Below, piece by piece: positions 5,083 to 7,974 of a stretch of DNA of 7,974 bases. A model generated the notes under the pieces. The model did no database searches, was not told the origin of the DNA, and saw only the letters and a list, made by a program, of their open reading frames with translations. The position numbers were made by a program, and so were the translations under genes. Numbering within the stretch: position 1 is the stretch's first letter; every line of letters begins with the position of its first letter. Source of the DNA: an uncultured archaeon A07HN63 (lineage in GTDB: Archaea > Halobacteriota > Halobacteria > Halobacteriales > Haloferacaceae); the NCBI GenBank assembly GCA_000496215.1, contig KI543211.1:16381-24354 (forward strand), read 5' to 3'.

Positions 5083-6630
5083 TTACCGGCTGACTGTCGG
5101 CTGGGCCCCGTTGTGGCGGTGCTGGCTGCCGTCGAGCCGGCAACTCCGGTCGGCAGCACCGACGTAGAACGACGTGAGTTGATCGGGAACGGTTGCCTCG
5201 TCGATGACGTTGACGACGAGGTCGTCGTCGCTCAGCACGTCGCCGTCGTTCTCGTAGGTGTTCTCCCGGACGGCCTCCTCGCCCATGAGATCCAGTTCGC
5301 CGGCGATGTTGCCGATCACGAACAGCGGGCGGTCGCGCCGGGCGTCGACCCGCGAGTTTGCCGAGTCCAGCCCGTGGGTTGTCACATCGATGACGTTCTC
5401 GCCGTGGTCCCACGAGCCAAATAGGTCGAGGACGAACAGTCGGTCGCTCGCCAGCGCGTCGGCGAGCGTCACGTCGGCCGTGGTGCTGAGGGCATTGTCG
5501 AGGGTGCGACGGTCGAGCGTCGCCGTCGGCGACAGCGAGACAGCCCAGCCCGCGTCGATAGCCGCCGCACAGCAGGCCGCGACCGCGCTGTCGACGGCGT
5601 CGGCGGAGATGGCGTCGTCGCTCGTGTCGGCCGTGATCACCGACCGCGAGCCCGCGGGAAGCCCGCCCATCCGGTCGAACTCGTCGAGGGTCGTCTGGAC
5701 GGTGTCAGCGTCGCTGAGCCGGGCTTCCCGGCCCTCGCGGGCATCCGACAGCGCGTCGTTGATCTCGGTGAGCAGGTCGGTCGTATCGGCGCGCTCCTCG
5801 TGAATATCGCCGACCGAGGCCCTGATCTCGCGGGCCGCGTCGGCGGTTTCGTCGGTCACGCTGGCGACACGGGTCGCCGCCTCGGCACCCTCCTGTACCG
5901 CCATCGAAACCTCGTCGATGCCGGCGGCGGCCGACTGGATCTCGTCGGTGACGACATCCAGTTCCTCGTCGGCCGCTTCGACGCGGTCAGCGCCGGTGTC
6001 GACCGCGCCGACCGCCTCCTCGAGCGCGTCGGTTACGTCGGCGGTCACATCCTGAATCTCGGTGACGGTGGTCTCGATTTCCTCGGTGCGGGACTGTGAT
6101 TCTTCCGCAAGTGATTTGACCTCCTCGGCGACGACCGCGAAGCCGTCGCCCTCCTCGCCGGCGCGGGCGGCCTCGATCGAGGCGTTGAGCGCGAGCAGGT
6201 TGGTTCGCTCGGCGATCTGGTCGATCATGTCGACGACCTCGTTGATCTCGGTAACCTTCTCCTCTAGCGTTTCGACCTTCTGTTGGACCTGCTCGGTCGC
6301 GGTAGAGGCCGTCTCCATCGCGTCGGTCGCCGCGTCAGCGGCCTCGCGGCCGGCACTGGTCGCCTCGGCCGCGCGGTCGGTCGTCTGGCTAACCTCGTCG
6401 GCCGACGAGGAGATCTCCTCGATGGTCGCGCTGAGATCGGAGACATCGGTGGCGACGGAATCCATCTCCTCGACCTGTGTGTTGGCCGCGGCCTGAATCG
6501 CTTCGAGCTGGTCGTCGACCGATTCGGAGGTTGTGAGGACGACGCTGACCGCACCCTGTGCGTTGGCGATCATGCCGTCGTTGATATCGGTGCTCTGCGT
6601 GCCCGAGGACGCGCCGTTGGTGCTTGACAT
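5083..6630 (-). CDS. Soluble methyl-accepting-type transducer with C-terminal degenerate KaiC/RecA-like domain
   Basis: The 515-residue cytoplasmic protein has no membrane segment. Residues about 50-295 form the long antiparallel coiled coil of chemoreceptors. Its hairpin tip is explicit at about 133-175 (VDMIDQIAERTNLLALNASI, EAARAGEEGDGFAVVAEEVK), the CheA/CheW contact. Glu-rich helices on both sides could hold methylation sites. Residues about 318-500 follow the coil rather than precede it. DRMGGLPAGSRSVITADTSDD aligns by eye with the KaiC-type GGLPxGSxxLVxGPPGxGKT start, but the P-loop GKT is absent. RLFVLDLFG (397-405) resembles a Walker B strand, and VGAADRSCRLDG (490-501) resembles the closing ADGVIRLE strand of KaiC-like proteins. 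I recall the haloarchaeal label 'HTR-like/DUF7504' for such domains. It probably senses an intracellular state and signals to CheA. It stands alone, convergent with the small membrane gene; its upstream DNA is AT-rich. Confidence 0.9.
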   Translation of the reverse strand: MSSTNGASSGTQSTDINDGMIANAQGAVSVVLTTSESVDDQLEAIQAAANTQVEEMDSVATDVSDLSATIEEISSSADEVSQTTDRAAEATSAGREAADAATDAMETASTATEQVQQKVETLEEKVTEINEVVDMIDQIAERTNLLALNASIEAARAGEEGDGFAVVAEEVKSLAEESQSRTEEIETTVTEIQDVTADVTDALEEAVGAVDTGADRVEAADEELDVVTDEIQSAAAGIDEVSMAVQEGAEAATRVASVTDETADAAREIRASVGDIHEERADTTDLLTEINDALSDAREGREARLSDADTVQTTLDEFDRMGGLPAGSRSVITADTSDDAISADAVDSAVAACCAAAIDAGWAVSLSPTATLDRRTLDNALSTTADVTLADALASDRLFVLDLFGSWDHGENVIDVTTHGLDSANSRVDARRDRPLFVIGNIAGELDLMGEEAVRENTYENDGDVLSDDDLVVNVIDEATVPDQLTSFYVGAADRSCRLDGSQHRHNGAQPTVSR

Positions 6631-6650
6631 TAGCTATCATGACCCACAGG

Positions 6651-6664
6651 CTAAAGCCGGATAA
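6651..6664 (-). promoter_or_regulatory. Possible promoter of the transducer gene
   Basis: On the minus strand this reads TTATCCGGCTTTAG, covering about 21-34 bases before the ATG at 6630. TTTAG is near the expected TATA position, and a further AT-rich run (AATAAAATCTTAT) lies directly upstream at about 6662-6674. The exact box is uncertain because the surrounding DNA is AT-rich. Confidence 0.35.
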
Positions 6665-6785
6665 GATTTTATTCATGGTCTATAATTCGATATCGCTGCT
6701 AGATTGTTTTAGGTATACAGTTATATTGAAGTATATAACCAATATGAATCTGTTTCAGTCAATGTATTTCAACTAACAGAAATCA
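6661..6785. other. AT-rich intergenic island
   Basis: About 34 of these 125 bases are G or C (about 27%), against a strongly GC-rich surround. No reading frame of note is present; the best start (ATG 6744) gives a ten-residue peptide. The island lies between the divergent transducer and NUDIX genes and holds several TATA-like stretches on both strands, plus the GTTATAT/ATATAAC inverted repeat. It probably holds promoters; transferred DNA or a protein-binding site are alternatives. Confidence 0.6.
6720..6739. repeat. 7-bp inverted repeat in the AT-rich island
   Basis: GTTATAT-TGAAGT-ATATAAC is a perfect inverted repeat with a six-base spacer, a size and shape typical of a dimeric regulator's operator. 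It lies about 90 bases upstream of the transducer start. Chance is more likely than usual because the DNA is AT-rich. Confidence 0.35.
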
Positions 6786-6883
6786 GTGCGTGTGGATGAG
6801 TCTGCAAGCAGCCTTGACGGTGCGAACGACAGCACGGGAACGCCCGCGCCGAGTGTCACACCACCAATCGCGGCCTGTCGGCA

Positions 6884-6901
6884 GCGTGGCGGCCGCCACG
6901 C
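6884..6901. repeat. 18-bp perfect palindrome upstream of the NUDIX gene
   Basis: GCGTGGCGGCCGCCACGC is fully self-complementary with no spacer. It ends 49 bases before the NUDIX ATG and 16 bases before the ACGGCTAC promoter candidate, where a repressor or activator could bind. The stretch from 6786 to 6950 around it has lower third-position GC than real genes here in the NUDIX frame, so I treat it as non-coding. Confidence 0.5.
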
Positions 6902-6917
6902 GCTCGCGGGCACCGAA

Positions 6918-6925
6918 ACGGCTAC
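6918..6925 (+). promoter_or_regulatory. Possible NUDIX gene promoter element
   Basis: ACGGCTAC begins 33 bases before the ATG at 6951, almost the same position as the identical octamer upstream of pcm (32 bases). Its centre is close to the usual archaeal TATA distance for a leaderless transcript, though the sequence is GC-rich. Confidence 0.35.
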
Positions 6926-6950
6926 CCGCGCCGGGGGCGGTGGGAGCGGT

Positions 6951-7481
6951 ATGGACGGCTGGGAGCGACTGGCGTCGACAACCGAGTACGACTGTGGCTG
7001 GTTTACTGCGGGCTACGACCGCGTGATCGAGCCCTCGGGCCGGGAGGCGGACTACTACTGGGTCGAGAAACCGAAGGACGGCCTCGGAATCGTCGCCGTC
7101 ACCGAGGACGACCGCGTGGCGATGGTCGAGCAGTATCGCCCGAAACTGGAGGAATCGTTTGTGGAGTGTCCCGGCGGCCATGTCGAGCAGGGCGAGTCCT
7201 ACTGTGAGGCGGCCGCCCGCGAGCTCCGGGAGGAAACCGGGCTGTCGGCCGCCGACACCGCGCTGCTGTCGACGTACTACCCGAGTGCGACGATGCGGTA
7301 TCAGCGCGGGCTGGTCGTCGCCACCGGACTGACGACTGGTGAGGCTGATCTCGACGACGGCGAGTACATCGAGTGGCGGTTCATGGGCGTCGACGAGGCC
7401 ATCGAGTCGGCGAAAACGTCGCCAACGACGGGCTGGACGCTGACGGCGTTGTTGGCGGCGCGTGAAGAGGGCTACATCTAG
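6951..7481 (+). CDS. NUDIX hydrolase, ADP-ribose pyrophosphatase-like
   Basis: The 176-residue cytoplasmic protein has a complete NUDIX box at residues 76-98: GHVEQGE, seven residues, then RELREETGL, fitting GX5EX7REUXEEXGU with the Mg-binding glutamates present. The flanks suit the ADP-ribose/nucleoside diphosphate sugar class: GIVAVTEDDRVAMVEQYRP (46-64) before the box, then STYYPSATMRYQRGLVVATG (107-126) with the loop that contacts substrate, and a C-terminal helix TGWTLTALLAAREEGY. I predict hydrolysis of ADP-ribose or a similar X-linked nucleoside diphosphate; the precise substrate cannot be told from sequence. I chose ATG 6951 because it gives the family's usual length. The frame is open upstream to a GTG at 6786, giving 55 extra residues without family features. 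It is convergent with the redoxin gene. Confidence 0.92.
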   Translation: MDGWERLASTTEYDCGWFTAGYDRVIEPSGREADYYWVEKPKDGLGIVAVTEDDRVAMVEQYRPKLEESFVECPGGHVEQGESYCEAAARELREETGLSAADTALLSTYYPSATMRYQRGLVVATGLTTGEADLDDGEYIEWRFMGVDEAIESAKTSPTTGWTLTALLAAREEGYI

Positions 7482-7507
7482 CGTTTGTGTCGGTGTCAAA
7501 TCGGCCT

Positions 7508-7540
7508 GCCGAAAGTTCGGCTCGAACAGAGCAAAAGAGC
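7508..7540. terminator. Hairpin and A/T tract between convergent genes
   Basis: GCCGAA-AG-TTCGGC (7508-7521) is a perfect six-base stem with a minimal loop, located 27 bases after the NUDIX stop. On the minus strand the tract CTCTTTTGC (7532-7540) lies about 27 bases past the redoxin stop and could serve as a T-rich archaeal termination signal for that gene. The 85-base gap between convergent genes is where termination must occur, but the signals are modest. Confidence 0.25.
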
Positions 7541-7566
7541 GGCCCAAGCGACTGGTGGCAACGGAA

Positions 7567-7974
7567 TCAGTTGGCTTCGGCTGTGGTGGCGTTTCGTTGT
7601 TGCCGAACGCGGTCCCGTTCGGCGAGTAACGCCTGAATCTGTTGCTCGGTTTCGTTGTACCCGCCTTCGCCGATGTGGTCGTATCGAATGAAGCCGTCGA
7701 CGCCGATGAGATATCGGGTCGGCCAGTACCGTTGGTCGTACGCATCCCACGACTCCCCCTCGTTGTCGACGACAATCGGATACGTGGTGTTCGTTTCGGC
7801 GACGTACTCCTTGATGTTTGATGGCTCGGCCTCGTAGTCGAACTCGGGATAGTGGACGCCGATGACGACCAAGCCGTCATCGCGGTAGGTTCGCCAGTAG
7901 TCCTGGATATAGGGGTGGGTATTCTGACAGTTGTAGCAGCCGAAGGTCCAGAATTCGACGAGAATGACCTTCTC
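7567..7974 (-). CDS. Thioredoxin-fold redoxin, TlpA/DipZ C-terminal type (C-terminal part)
   Basis: The last 135 residues are visible; the N-terminus lies past the right edge. The fragment opens with KVILVEFWTFGCYNCQNTHP, a thioredoxin active site with Cys-Tyr-Asn-Cys (codons 7936-7938 and 7927-7929), as in the TlpA/DipZ group. After it come YRDDGLVVIGVHYPEFDYEA, the ITYPIVVDNEG-like strand (TTYPIVVDNEGESWDAYDQR), then RYWPTRYLIGVDGFIRYDHI with the cis-proline of the fold, and GEGGYNETEQQIQALL. These C-terminal motifs match DipZ-like redoxins. It should exchange disulfides or help metalloprotein or cytochrome assembly; whether it is anchored in the membrane or secreted depends on the missing part. 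Codons are slightly less GC-rich at third positions than in neighbouring genes (about three quarters by hand count). It converges on the NUDIX gene. Confidence 0.88.
   Translation of the reverse strand, partial: EKVILVEFWTFGCYNCQNTHPYIQDYWRTYRDDGLVVIGVHYPEFDYEAEPSNIKEYVAETNTTYPIVVDNEGESWDAYDQRYWPTRYLIGVDGFIRYDHIGEGGYNETEQQIQALLAERDRVRQQRNATTAEAN

Noticed and set aside
6389..6676. 95-residue minus-strand frame beginning in the AT-rich island
   Set aside because: Overlaps the transducer coding sequence out of frame and turns Arg/Gly-rich after the first dozen residues.
6778..6913. Possible small minus-strand gene ending AAIGGVTLGAGVPVLSFAPS...
   Set aside because: Hydrophobic stretch is suggestive, but no good start, weak codon bias and no recognised family; kept only as a remnant idea in the findings.
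6783..7880. 365-residue minus-strand frame over the NUDIX gene
   Set aside because: Antisense to a gene with a perfect NUDIX box; composition is not that of a haloarchaeal protein.
1..7974. CRISPR array, transposase, tRNA/rRNA or defence system
   Set aside because: Read for evenly spaced repeats, transposase motifs and cloverleaf sequence; none seen.

Overview
The window looks like chromosomal DNA from a haloarchaeon (class Halobacteria). It has very high GC with G/C-rich third codon positions, strongly acidic proteins, almost no Shine-Dalgarno motifs, start codons about 25-33 bases downstream of TATA-like boxes (leaderless or very short-leader transcripts), and a haloarchaeal type of soluble chemotaxis transducer. 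I cannot name a genus from sequence alone. The content is mostly ordinary housekeeping and accessory metabolism. I see no transposase, CRISPR array, tRNA or rRNA, and no clear new multi-gene system.

Layout. Left edge, minus strand: dhaK and the start of dhaL (dihydroxyacetone kinase subunits, ATGA overlap), reading off the left end. Next, also minus strand, a tight pair: hisI (histidine biosynthesis), followed one base later by a 422-residue coiled-coil protein of unknown function (haloarchaeal, probably the DUF7118 family). Divergent from hisI, plus strand: pcm (protein L-isoaspartate methyltransferase), a structured 284-base intergenic region, a divergent PCMT-like paralogue that lacks the usual active-site loop, and a 91-residue protein with two membrane segments. 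Convergent with these, minus strand: a soluble methyl-accepting-type transducer whose C-terminal domain looks like a KaiC/RecA-type domain that has lost its P-loop. Its upstream region is a very AT-rich island (about 27% GC). Then, plus strand, a NUDIX hydrolase of the ADP-ribose pyrophosphatase type. Right edge, minus strand, convergent: the C-terminal part of a thioredoxin-fold protein (TlpA/DipZ-like) with a CYNC motif.

How the parts may work together. DhaK and DhaL would phosphorylate dihydroxyacetone with a phosphoryl donor, presumably DhaM, encoded to the left of the window. Pcm repairs isoaspartyl damage; the adjacent paralogue may act on another substrate or be catalytically altered. 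The transducer would feed the CheA/CheW pathway from an intracellular signal. The NUDIX and redoxin genes look independent. The most interesting points are the transducer's fused degenerate KaiC-like domain, the altered PCMT paralogue with repeated GTATCGA motifs and a 9-bp inverted repeat in its upstream region, and the AT-rich island beside an 18-bp perfect palindrome between the transducer and the NUDIX gene.
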